From the NCBI GenBank assembly GCA_024364735.1, contig JAGFNQ010004005.1, positions 566,507 through 630,506 on the forward strand: a DNA stretch of 64,000 bases. The letters run 5' to 3'. This stretch comes from Boesenbergia rotunda. Its lineage: Eukaryota; Streptophyta; Magnoliopsida; Zingiberales; Zingiberaceae. Below, piece after piece: positions 36,135 to 47,104 of this stretch. Each line of letters begins with the position of its first letter. Within the stretch, counting starts at the first letter, position 1. The position numbers were made by a program, and so were the translations under genes. Below the pieces are notes generated by a model. The model was given only the letters and a program-made list of their open reading frames with translations, did no database searches and was not told the DNA's origin.

Positions 36135-36205
36135 TCCTTGCTAGGTGAGTTGGTTAAGGCTTACATGGTTGTACAAGATGTCCAAGGTTAAATGCTTGGC
36201 TCATG
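36135..36205 (+). promoter_or_regulatory. tRNA-like A/B boxes antisense in Gypsy-2 LTR
   Basis: TAGGTGAGTTGG at 36142-36153 matches the A-box except for one base. GGTTAAATGC at 36186-36195 is a decayed B-box; the copy at 41953-41962 reads GGTTAAATCC. The A-box of that copy is at 41909-41920. Confidence 0.45.
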
Positions 36206-36543
36206 CACATTTATTTTTATTTTTATTTTTATTTCATTTATTTTATTATTTTTTTATAATTCCGAAAATTCCCCTAAAATCATCCATAATTATGCCAATA
36301 TTCCTAAATAAAATTCTTTTATATTTATATTAATTTTACCTAATTTATATTAATTTTACCTAATTAATACCTATTTTTGGAGCCCATTTAAAGCCCATTA
36401 GCACCTAGTTTTTCTCAATTTAAATGAGAAAACATGGATTTCTAGGCCCAATTTTACATAATTATTTCTGGGCCCCTCGGAAAATTATCTAGACATGCTC
36501 AATATTTTAAGAAAATATTAAGAGAATTTCCCGGGTCGTTACA

Positions 36544-36577
36544 ATCCCCCATACCTCGTGAAAGTTCATCCTCGAAC
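36544..36577 (-). other. Gypsy-2 polypurine tract
   Basis: The minus strand reads ATGGGGGAT directly before the 3' LTR start at 36543. Confidence 0.75.
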
Positions 36578-37122
36578 TTAGAATAACTCCGGGTACTTGC
36601 GCCTCATTTCGTCCTCGCGTTCCCAGGTAGCTTCCTCGAACCGTTGGCTTCGCCATAAGATCTTGACTAGAGGTACCTCCTTATTCCTCACTTCTTGACT
36701 TCCCTATCCAAAATCTGGATGGGTCTGCTCTCATAACTTAGGTCCTCTTGTACTTGTACTATCTGCGGCTCGATCACTTGGTCCATATTCGGGATACACT
36801 TTTTAAGCAGGGATACGTGGAATACGTTATGGATAGCTGACATCTCTGGAGGCAGCTCCAACTCATATGCCACCTTACCAATTCTTTTCAGAATTAAGTA
36901 TAGCCCCACATATCTCGGACTCAGCTTTCCTTTCTTCCCAAATCTTGTCACCCCTTTCATAGGAGCCACTTTAAGAAATACCAAATCTCCAACATTAAAT
37001 TCCAATGGTCTGCGCCGGACATCGGTATAACTCTTCTGCCGGCTCTGAGCTGTTTCTATCCGTTGTCGAATATTTTGAATAGCTCGGGTGGCGCTGTCAA
37101 TAACATCCGTTGCGAGCCCCAT
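36578..37122 (-). pseudogene. Gypsy-2 integrase C-terminus with chromodomain-like tail
   Basis: The frame 37122-36688 has FNVGDLVFLKVAPMKGVTRF, GLYLILKRIGKVAYELELP and NVFHVSLLKKC, all typical of the integrase C-terminus in plant chromoviruses. After a shift near 36690 another frame gives KILWRSQRFEEATWERED and ends YPELF at 36578, a chromodomain-like tail of Tekay type. Catalytic domains are absent. In intact elements this region guides the integration complex to chromatin. Confidence 0.85.
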
Positions 37123-39013
37123 CTCCTTCTTTTCCCCTTTTCCGAGAATTACTCTTACCTTAGTCTATTCTATATTTGTTTCTATGTAACATAACTTCTC
37201 ATACTACATAAACTCATGTATCGCTTGTCCTATTACTTCCTATTCTCGTTATTTGAGCTACTTACTCTGTTTTAACTACCTAACCTATAATGCATACCGT
37301 CCCTGTTAATTATACTAAAATTTCTCAATTAAATTCATAAAATTAGCTTATTATCTTAGCTATAATGCCTATTCGTCATAGTGAATTTGCGTTATTCATC
37401 TTAGCCTATCATCTTTTATGCTGGTCTATTTTACTCACATGTATCGTTTCTGATATATCCTATCTGTTACATTATATTATCATTACATACTAATTCCGGT
37501 ACTCATAATTCATCTTGTAAAATTAATGGCAAGGTCTCATCGAGGCTTTCAACTTACCTTTCACTGAAATAACACATTGACATTGCTTTTAACTTAACCT
37601 ACTTCTATAATGGTTATTATTTTTTTTCTCAAAGTTTCTACTAACAAACTACAACTATTGTATATACTATCTTTTATTAGGACACGACAAGAATTCCGAT
37701 TATATTTTACTTACTAATAAATTATATTAAATATTCATTGCCTAACTCTACCCATCATAATCTAAAAGAAAATACCACTTACACTTGTAAGAAAGATGAT
37801 TTGGAGTATTCATTTCATTGTTTTCGCTCAATCCAAATTACTTTACTGTCCATTCTTTACCGTTCGCATGAACTGTTACTATCTTAATTGAACCACATCT
37901 TATACTAAACTTCTAACTTTCTGTTCTATCTTTCCATAGTCTCCTTCCACGTATCCAAATACCTTTTCTCATTTATTAGCCATGCTTTCTCCACTCTAAT
38001 CACAAAAATCACATTCTTATGATCTCCGTATCTCACTTCTCTATCAAGAATTTATAAAATATTCCTATATCGATCTTTTCCAAAATCTATACCTTATTAG
38101 ATCGTTTCACCTAGTAAGTTTGCTTGAAAAGAAGCTCTTACTACCTTCTTGCCTCTGATAACACTAACCTCTAGTTCCTTCATACCGAGTTATAGCTAAG
38201 GTCCTATTCGCTGATCTCTATCACGCCTCCTTCTGCACATCTAGTTCTTACTCTCTTTCTTTCCTGTATCAAGAATATTACCCTATGGCTACTACTATAT
38301 ATATATCTGCTTGAGAATTCAAATAACTTATCACATTAATCTATTCCTAATAGATATACATCACTATGTCTTCATTTCATAACCACTACAATCTCTTAGA
38401 ATACCCATACCAAATACTCTACTCTCTTAATACTACAGTTAATAAGTCTCCCTTAATAAAGCACCATCCTTTCTTTACTTCTATGCTCATCACTAAATAT
38501 TAACATACACCTTTTATCAGCAGTACAAACTTGCTTTGGTCCACCACTTTTCTTAATTCCAACCAGTCATGACACTCATACAGATAATGTCCTCATTACT
38601 TTACACATTCCTCCTCTCACGTCTACTTGCTCTCCTTTTCTGATTTACTCCGTTTTGCCACCACTCAATCATTTCCTATATCCATTCTACCTGACGGTAG
38701 CTACTTAAGTTAAATCTCTACGGATCACCCTCGCTCTCTATCACTCACATATAAAATACAAGTAAGGCTACTATAAGTGATTGCTATTCCTACCCCTATA
38801 TTATTCTGAACATTTAATTCCTAAAAGAAGATAAAGCATCATTCGTCGTTACTTATCGTAACGTACTTTTCATCATCAATACTGTTCATACTTGCATATT
38901 CTATAGTCATAAGTATCATCATTCTAGAACCATAATAGAACATAAAATACACTTAAAGGTACTTACTTGGAAGCTGCAGGAGAGGGCTTGATGTGTGTAT
39001 AGTGAGATGGTTA
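37123..39013. other. Gypsy-2 interior without genes
   Basis: About 1.9 kb of AT- and pyrimidine-rich sequence with no frame of note, no repeat and no recognisable coding remnant. It stands where gag-pol would be. Confidence 0.7.
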
Positions 39014-39030
39014 CTGCTCTGATACCAACC
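39014..39030 (-). promoter_or_regulatory. Gypsy-2 primer-binding site
   Basis: The minus strand reads GGTTGGTATCAGAGCAG next to the 5' LTR, an iMet-type site. Confidence 0.92.
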
Positions 39031-42000
39031 TGTAACGCCCGCTTTTTTTTTTCCTAAAGCGGCGTTACGCTGACATACTTAAGGCATGTAACATCATACT
39101 GCAGCGGAATAACTTAAACCTTACATATACATGCCCCTACTACCATCCCTCATACAATGACATGGAACTTAACATATGAACGTCATACTTAACATCATAT
39201 CATAACATGCTTAACATCATACCATAAGGTTCATATCATATCATACTTGACATCTTATCGTAAAGTTCCATAAGTCACTAGTCGAGCATATGGGTAGCAA
39301 AAATAAAGTTCTTAGCATAAACGGTTAACACATTCGATTTCATGAGCCAAGTCACCATCACACACATATTTCAGGCCCTCCTGCTGCTTCCTCGTTATCC
39401 CCTTGCATGATCTGCGGTATAAGGAAAGAAGACTATAAGCACACAGGCTTAGTAAGACTCTTTCCTACTCACTAAAACATTCATCGTTCATCATCTCATA
39501 ATGAGCACATGAACTTTAACATACTTGGTGCTCTACTTAAAACATAACATCTTAAATCACTTTAGCATGGCATGCACATAAACATGGTAAACCTTCTAAG
39601 CATGGCATAATTCATGGCATACATCATAAACATGGTAGCATGGCATCATTCATGGCATAAATCATAAACATAGTAGCATGGCATCTTTCATGGCATAAAT
39701 CATAAACATAGTAGCATGGCATCTTTCATGGCATAAATCATAAACATAAGATATAAACCAACCTATATGGCATAAGCATAGGCATACATTCTAGGATATC
39801 ATAAGAGCATCTTCTTACCATAATCATAACATGGATCATTCATTCTCATACATATCTCTTAACATGGAGCATAAGCATAACACGTCATTATCATAACATA
39901 ATGCATAACATGTATGAATGCATGAGTGGAATGCATATACATAGGGATGCTTAACTTTTAAAACATACTTTGAAAATGCTTAAACATCATCATCATAACA
40001 TTTGGGGTCCCCGGCTTGTACCATATACATACATCATAGCGCGCATCCCTAGTAAATCCGAGGTAGCTAGCCCCGACCTACTAGGGTAAGGACAGCATAG
40101 TCGGTAGTCCCCGAACCGAGGCATTCTCAAGTAGCCCATCCCTGTTGCACAGCTCCGGTAGTGCCAGAACCGTGGACAGCTCCGGTAGTCCAGAACCGGG
40201 GCGTTCTTAAGGTGCCCATCCCTTGGACCCATACTTGGGTCCGGTACAAGCCCATTCATAAAGTAAAATACTTTGCATGCTTCATCATTCATAAGACATT
40301 CATAGCATACTTAACATGGCATCATTCTTATCATGAACATGATCATAACATACTTGTCGTAACATCATTCTTATCATGCATAACCATGGCATATTACTCA
40401 TAAACATGGCATACCATTCGTAAACATGGCATATCATTCATAACATGGCATATCATTCATAAGCATAGCATATCATGTATAATCATGGCCTATCATTCAT
40501 AAACATAGCATATCATTCGTAAGCATGGCATATCATTCATAACATAGCATATCATTCATAAACATAAATCACATCTTACCATAGGGCCATTGGGACCCTT
40601 ACTTGGAACAAATCTTAACTCTTATCCTATTAACCCTTATTGGCCGAAACCTATGATGTCCCATAGCCATGTGAAAATTCACACAATCACCATCCATCAT
40701 CCTTATATCATGGCAACACATAAACATAAGTTGAAGTCAAAGACTCAACCCTAACCCTTGGGTCCTTGGGGTTGGCCGAACCATATGAGGCCTATAGGGT
40801 GTTCCAAAAATTCCCAAAATTTATACTTAACTTCTAAAAATAATCAGGGTACATTAAATAACATTATCATGATTTTTAACATATTTATAGACATTTAAAT
40901 CATGGTGGCCGAAACCCATAAACATAGGGACCTTGGTTTTGTCCCTTCCATATTGGCCGAAACCCTAGAGTGTCCTAGGGTACTCCAACAATTCCCAAAA
41001 ATTTAACTTAACTTCTAAACATAATAAAGGAACACTAAATAACATTATCATGATTTTTAACATATTTTTAGACCTTTAAAACATGCTGGCCGAAACCCTT
41101 GAACTTAAAGTTCTGGGTTTTGCTTCCTTCATGTTGGCCGAAACTCTAGGGTGTCCTAGAGTACTCCAAAAATTCCCAAAAATTACACTTAACTTCTAAA
41201 CATCATAAGGGAACACTAAATAATATTATCATGATTTTTAACATATTTTTAGACCTTTAAAACATTCTGGCCGAAACCCTTGAACTTAAAGTTCTGGGTT
41301 TTGTTTCCTTCATGTTGGCCGAAACTCTAGGGTGTCCTAGAGTACTCTAAAAATCCCCAAAAATTACACTTAACTTCTAAACATCATAGGGGAACATCAA
41401 ATAATATTATCATGATTTTTTAACATATTTTTAGACCTTTAAAACATTCTGGCCGAAACCCTTGAACATAGGAACCTTGATTTTGTTTCCCTTCAACATT
41501 AAATCCGAAACCAACCCATATATCATGCCAAAAATAATGGAAATCATAGGTAACTATTATACCACAGGTGAGGGAGTCTTACTTTATATTTCTTGATTTT
41601 TAGGACCTTGGATGGAAAGAAGGAAGAAGACTTGACCACACCTAGCCCTTGGAAACTTGAGAAGACCTTAGATCTTGGAGGATGAGACTTTTTGTGAAGT
41701 TTTCTCAAGGGAGAAGTCCTCCTTGAGTGCTCGGCAAGAATGGAGAAGGAAGAGAGAAGCAAATGCAATTGATGGCATGAAGAATGAAACTCCCAAACCC
41801 CCTTATTAATCAACCATTAAAGTGGTGAATGAAGAGTTTTCCATGACCCTTCATCTTCTTCTACCATTTAACCACCATTCACTTCCTTTCCTCACAAGAA
41901 TTCCTTGCTAGGTGAGTTGGTTAAGGCTTACATGGTTGTACAAGAGGTCCAAGGTTAAATCCTTGGCTCATTTTATTTTTATTTCATTTATTTTATTATT

Positions 42001-42294
42001 TTTTTTATAATTCCGAAAATTCCCCTAAAATCATCCATAATTATGCCAATATTCCTAAATAAAATTCTTTTATATTTATATTAATTTTACCTAATTTATA
42101 TTAATTTTACCTAATTAATACCTATTTTTGGAGCCCATTTAAAGCCCATTAGCACCTAGTTTTTCTCAATTTAAATGAGAAAACATGGATTTCTAGGCCC
42201 AATTTTACATAATTATTTCTGGGCCCCTCGGAAAATTATCTAGACATGCTCAATATTTTAAGAAAATATTAAGAGAATTTCCCGGGTCGTTACA
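39031..42294 (-). repeat. Gypsy-2 5' LTR (3264 bp)
   Basis: Near-identical to 33266-36543, including all tandem repeats. The visible differences are a few substitutions and small indels. Confidence 0.94.
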
Positions 42295-43882
42295 GTTTTG
42301 ATATCCAATTTGAATCTGATTTTTGTAGGCTTTGAAGGATCATGGACGTAGATTGGATTGGATCAAGTTGAGCCAGAATTGGACTAGGATCAAGACGATC
42401 AAGCATTGGATCAATATGGGCCGTCCGATCAAGGAGCATGTAGATCTGAGCCATCTGTGAACTTTTGGTCAATCTGAGTTCAGGATAGGGCTAATCATGA
42501 CCCCAGATCAAGATCTGAAAGTTTGGACCAAATCAGAGTCCATTTGACCGTCGGATTAAGTGTGGGGGAGTTTCAACCGTCCATTCAAAGGGCAGAGAGA
42601 TGTGAGCCATCCATTAAAGATCCGGTTGATCCCAGCTGAGGAGAGGCATATCTGACCGTCGGATGGAGGTCTGGATGTTTTGGTTCAGATCTGATCAGAT
42701 CCGACCGTCGGATGAGGCCGAAGCAATCACAGTCGTTCATTGCTAACCAATATAACCAACTCCTCCGATCAGATCTGGCGTCGTCGCGTGTTTCCGATTC
42801 TTCGCTGTTCTTCGCTGTTCTTCTTCGTTCTTCATCTGATCGCGCGACCACAACAGTTCAAGCTTCGATTTAAGATCTCAAATCACTGAGATCGATTTCC
42901 ACAGAAGTTGGTGATTGGTTCTCGTCGCTGAAAGGCTCTGAGGAGAGGGTTTCGCCAAAGGGCTATATTCCATTCGATCGACTCCTATTCGTTCATCTTC
43001 ACTGATCGGAGCTGTCAAAGAATTCAAAAGGGTTTTCTGAAGAGCTTTGAGAGTATCTGAACCACAAGCGCCACCCGATTCATCAAGCAAGAGGAGTTCG
43101 GATGAAATATTCAGCTACACATTGAACCAGCGCAAATCGTCCACGGGAAATCGGATTCGGATGATCTGTCGAGCTAGAGGGTTTCTAGCTGAATCTTGAG
43201 TGACAGCAAGATAGTTCCTAGATTGAAGAATTGAATCTGTTGTTTAGTTTTCGATTTTGCATTCGTTTCTGTAATCGTTTGTTTCTGTATCAGCTAACTT
43301 TCAGACACTGATCGGTCTGTTTGACTGATCCAAACATCATCTGATCAGTCTGTCGACCGATCAGGCTTGCATCTGATCGGTCTGTCGACCGATCAGGCAG
43401 GTTATAGCTTCAGTCAATCCAGTTCTTAGTATCTTGTTTCAATTTTAGGGAATTCTGCAATTAGCTACATTTTTCTTGTGCTACTTCTCAGTTTGCCTAG
43501 TTTCCATAATTCTGAATATTAGCTGCGAATTAACTACGTTCAATTTAGTCCTTGAAATTCAATTAGTTTTGCTTAGTTTCAATTAGGGTCAAGTTTAGTT
43601 TTCCTAATTTACTAGTTTAATTCGTACCAAGCTTAGCTAAGTTCACTCTGTTTTTCTTATTGCTATTTCGTTCCTCATTGCGCAAAAACCCCCATTTCAT
43701 TAGAAAACCCAAAACATTTAACGACAACAACTTCAAGCTATAGTTAAACATTCACAACTAGTCCTTGGAAAAATACGACCTGAGACCCCTATTCTATATT
43801 TTATTTTGTTAGACAAGGGTTTTCAGCTTATAAATATCTAAATTTGAGGCTCACTCGTGACACTAGTATTGGGCACACATCA
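42295..43882 (+). repeat. Athila-like 5' LTR, main part
   Basis: Starts with the second GTTTT target copy and runs to ACATCA at 43882, just before the primer site. With 33133-33265 the LTR is about 1.7 kb. It contains GATCGGTC hairpins at 43309-43402. Confidence 0.8.
43309..43402 (+). repeat. GATCGGTC hairpins in the Athila-like LTR
   Basis: CTGATCGGTC and GACCGATCAG flank a TGTC loop at 43373-43396. A near copy lies at 43341-43364 and a degenerate one at 43309-43332. It is the same motif as in the Copia-1 LTR. Confidence 0.85.
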
Positions 43883-43888
43883 AATTTT

Positions 43889-43906
43889 TGGCGTCATTGC
43901 CGGGGA
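43889..43906 (+). promoter_or_regulatory. Athila-like primer-binding site (Asp tRNA type)
   Basis: TGGCGTCATTGCCGGGGA, close to the TGGCGCCGTTGCCGGGGA used by many Athila/Tat elements. Confidence 0.88.
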
Positions 43907-44019
43907 AATAACTAGTTGAGTTTGTTTGATTTTTGCTTGCGTGCTTATTTCCATATCTTGTGATCTATTTCACTTGTTTTATTTTTCTATATTCATTTGC
44001 TGCAATTTGTGTTTGTTGT

Positions 44020-46588
44020 ATGACCAGGTCTGCAGGTGGTGATCTTAAGGAATTTGATCCTGAAATTGAGAGGACTTTCAGAGCAAGGAGGAACCAAGGC
44101 AGAATTTCAGAGGCTATTAATATTATTCCTACCCAGTCCATTTCCACTCATTTAGGCAATCCTATGGCAGACCACCAGAAAACCATGAAAGAACTTGCAG
44201 CACCTGATGATGCTTTCCAGTATTCATGTATTGCTTATCCAGAGCTTACTGGTGACTTTGAGCTTAGATCAGGACTTATCCATCTATTGCCTAAATTTCA
44301 AGGTCAATCTGGAGAAGATCCAAATAGACATCTGCACGAATTTCATGTAGTCTGCTCCACCATGAAGCCTCAGGGGAATTCTGAAGAGGATATCAAGCTG
44401 AGAGCATTTTCATTTTCCCTGACTAGAGCAGCTAAGGATTAGTTCTATTATCTGCCTACTGGGCATGTTTCTAGTTGGATTTCCATGAAGAAAGCATTTC
44501 TAGAGAAGTACTTCCCAGCCTCCAGAACAGCTATCATCAGAAAAAATATCTGTGGCATACAGCAAGTAGTGGGAGAGACCCTATATGATTATTGGGAGAG
44601 ATTTAACAAGCTTTGCTCAAGTTTCCCACAGTACCAGATCAGTGGGCAGCTCCTTATTCAGTACTTCTATGAGGGATTGATCCAGATGGATAGGATTATG
44701 ATTGACGCTACAGCTGGAGGAGCCTTAGTGAATAAAACACCAGACCAGGCTAGAGAGTTAATTTCAAACATGACAGAAAATTCACAATAATTTAGGAGTA
44801 GAGCTTTGTCCACTAGAGGGGTAAATGAGGTCCAGATGGTTTCTAATGAACAAAAGGAGATCAAGAATTCTTTGATGGAGCTTACCTCATTAGTGAAGCA
44901 AATGACATTAAACAATGTAAGCCAAAATCCCAATTTTTCAATACCTCCACCTTCAAATCAAGTGATGAGGTTGTGTAGCATTTTCTCAAGCCAAGAACAT
45001 AACTCGGATTTGTGCCCTAACCTACAACAAGTTGAATCACTAGCGGCTTTGACTAGAGGACAATTTCAAGCCAAGAACAACCCATATTCATCTACTTACA
45101 ATCCGGGCTGAAGGGATCATCCAAATTTAAAGTATGGCAATTCTTTTTATCAACAAAACCCATCACAACAGCCATTTCAACAGCCTCAACCGAATTTCCA
45201 AAATTCTCAGCAAGGGCAGCCACAATTTCAGAGTTTCCAACAGCAATTTCAACAACCAATTCAACCATTCCAGCCTCAATTCCAGCCAATTCAGCAAGGG
45301 CAGCAAGGGCTTCAACCATTCCAGACCTTCCAATATCAAAATCAGCAAGGTTTCCAACCCTCACAATCATACAATCAAAATTTCCAGCCCTCAAGTCAAC
45401 AATTCCAGCCTCCACAATTTCAGCCCTCACCACAACAATTTCCACCTCAAAATTAGAATTTCTAGAGCTACAATTCTCAGCAAGTTCAGCAAAGTTTCCA
45501 GCCCAATTACCAACAATTTCAGCAGCCAATTCAATCCTTTAATCAGCCCTAACAACCCTATTTTCAAAGTTCACAGCAAGGTAGTAATTTTAGCAGCCTA
45601 CTTCATTTCAAGGCCAACCGAAGACCCACTCCAATCAAGGAGGCTATGGAGGTTCTAGTAGGGTGAATGCTCAACAACAAAGGCTAGAGGAGATAATACA
45701 ACAACTCTTGCAACAACAAGGCCAACAAAAAAATGATTCTACCTTACAAAACATTGAGAGACACATTGGACAATTGGCTATTGGAATGAACCAAATGCAA
45801 GCCCAAGGATCAAGTCAGATACCTTCCCAAGTTACTCCCAATCCAAAGGGAAATGTTAGTGTCATCACTTTGAGGAGTGGGAAGGTTGCTTCTAGTTCAA
45901 ATGCTCCAAGGGCTGAATTTTCTGAAAACCGAACAGCAGCTAGTTGTCCAGTCCAAATCAGCCCTGAAATGACTTCAAAATCAGTTGGTTGCAATCCTAG
46001 TTCAAGCCTCACTCCTTCTTTAATTGATCCTGTGATTTTGGTGGAAAATGGAGAAGAAATCAGTGGCAAAAGTGAGTTTACAGCAGCTACTTCATTTGGA
46101 ATTCCAGCTCAAGTTTCAATTCCACAAGTTTCGGTCCAAGAGGAGGAATCAAGGGTTCCTTTGCCCTTCCCACAGTGCAAGACTCAAGCCAAGAAGCAAG
46201 TCGAGGAGCAGAAAGCCAAGGAGTATAATGAGCTTGTCAAACTTGTTAGTAAGGTGGAAATTAATGTACCTTTGTTGACTATGATTAAACAAATCCCCAA
46301 GTATGCTAAATTTCTCAAAGATTTGTGTATTCACAAGAAGAAACTGAAAGAGAATGAGTTGGTCAGCTTAGGGAAGAATGTCTCAGCACTTATCTATTCC
46401 AACCCTCAGAAATGTGAAGATCTAGAGGTTTTTACTGTGTCTTGTGAGATTGGGAAGACTCTCTTCCATGATGCCATGTTAGACTTGGGAGCCTCTATTA
46501 ATGTGATGCTCAGATCAGTCTTCCAGATGCTTGGTATTTGTCCTCTGCAGCCTGTAGGAGTGGTGATTCTGTTAGCAGACAGGAGTCG
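44020..46588 (+). pseudogene. Athila-like gag and protease
   Basis: The likely start is the Met at 44020 (MTRSAGGDLKEFDPEIE). The capsid region has LLPKFQGQSGEDPNRHLHEF, LYDYWERFNKLCSSFP and LLIQYFYEGL. It is broken by TAG at 44440 (TGG expected), TAA at 44788 and TGA at 45112. From about 45115 to 45590 the same frame reads a Phe/Gln/Pro-rich low-complexity stretch with further stops. A shift near 45600 precedes LEEIIQQLLQQQ, VSVITLRSGK and the protease motif DLGASINVM near 46480. The protease is cut at about 46588 by a copia scrap. Confidence 0.87.
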
Positions 46589-47104
46589 CTAGGGCTTTGA
46601 TCTGCACACTTAAAGAGCATGTTAGATAAACATAACAGCTTAACTTTTGAACCCTTTGCCATTTTCAAAACCCAGGTTTGACTTGGGTGCTGCCTACACC
46701 AACAATCTCCCCCTTTTTGATTTATGACAACCTAGTTCAAAAAGTTAAGTTAATCACTAGTTACGTAGTAAAACTACTTAAGTTTGATTCCCTCCCCCTG
46801 GAAGAAATCTTCCCCTGGTTTTTCCAATAGTTTGCGGGGTTGAAAAAAAAATTTCTAAGTTCAGAAGTTTCAATTTTTCCTTCCAGCTAGTAAAGTTGAT
46901 TTTCAAAAAAAATGTACTTAAGCAAAGCTAATTTTCGAAAAATGAGCTCTTGAGATCAAGTATAGTTAATTTTCGAAAATATTAAACTTTGAAAAGCAGG
47001 TAAAGTTAATTTTTGGAAAAATTGAACTTTGAAAAACAAGTAAAGTTAATTTTTCAAAAAACTTAAGCTTTGAAAACCAAGTAAAGTTAGTTTTCGAAAA
47101 TATT
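46587..47104 (-). mobile_element. Copia LTR/3'-end scrap inside Athila-like pol
   Basis: About 515 bp. On the minus strand an AT-rich 3' region, the purine tract AAAAAGGGGGAGAT (46705-46718) and only the first 113 bases or so of a Sirevirus-type LTR (TGTTGGTGTAGGC at 46704). The rest of LTR and element are missing. It matches the Copia-5 arrangement around 54150-54290. Athila coding resumes at once on the right, and no target duplication is evident. Confidence 0.8.

Larger units (their letters stand above)
33266..36543 (-). repeat. Gypsy-2 3' LTR (3278 bp)
   Basis: Contains three families of tandem repeats and a tRNA-like unit at 36135-36205. Its sense end carries an inverted repeat, TAACGCC..GCTTT with AAAGCG..GCGTTA, at 33268-33302. 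A 99-codon frame at 34526-34227 is shared with the other LTR and has no known domain. Confidence 0.93.
33266..42294 (-). mobile_element. Gypsy-2, young non-autonomous Tekay-like element
   Basis: 9.03 kb with two near-identical LTRs (3278 and 3264 bp) and GTTTT duplicated at 33261-33265 and 42295-42299. On the minus strand: 5' LTR 42294-39031, primer site, a 2.5 kb interior, purine tract, 3' LTR 36543-33266. The interior holds only the end of an integrase with a chromodomain-like tail. Gag, protease, RT and RNase H are absent, so it must have moved with enzymes supplied by another element. Confidence 0.92.

Noticed and set aside
37141..39000. Hidden gene or captured host sequence in Gypsy-2
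   Set aside because: No frame, splice signals or repeats that would support one.
45134..45658. 174-codon ORF in the Athila-like gag region
   Set aside because: Wrong frame; the gag frame there reads the Phe/Gln/Pro-rich stretch.
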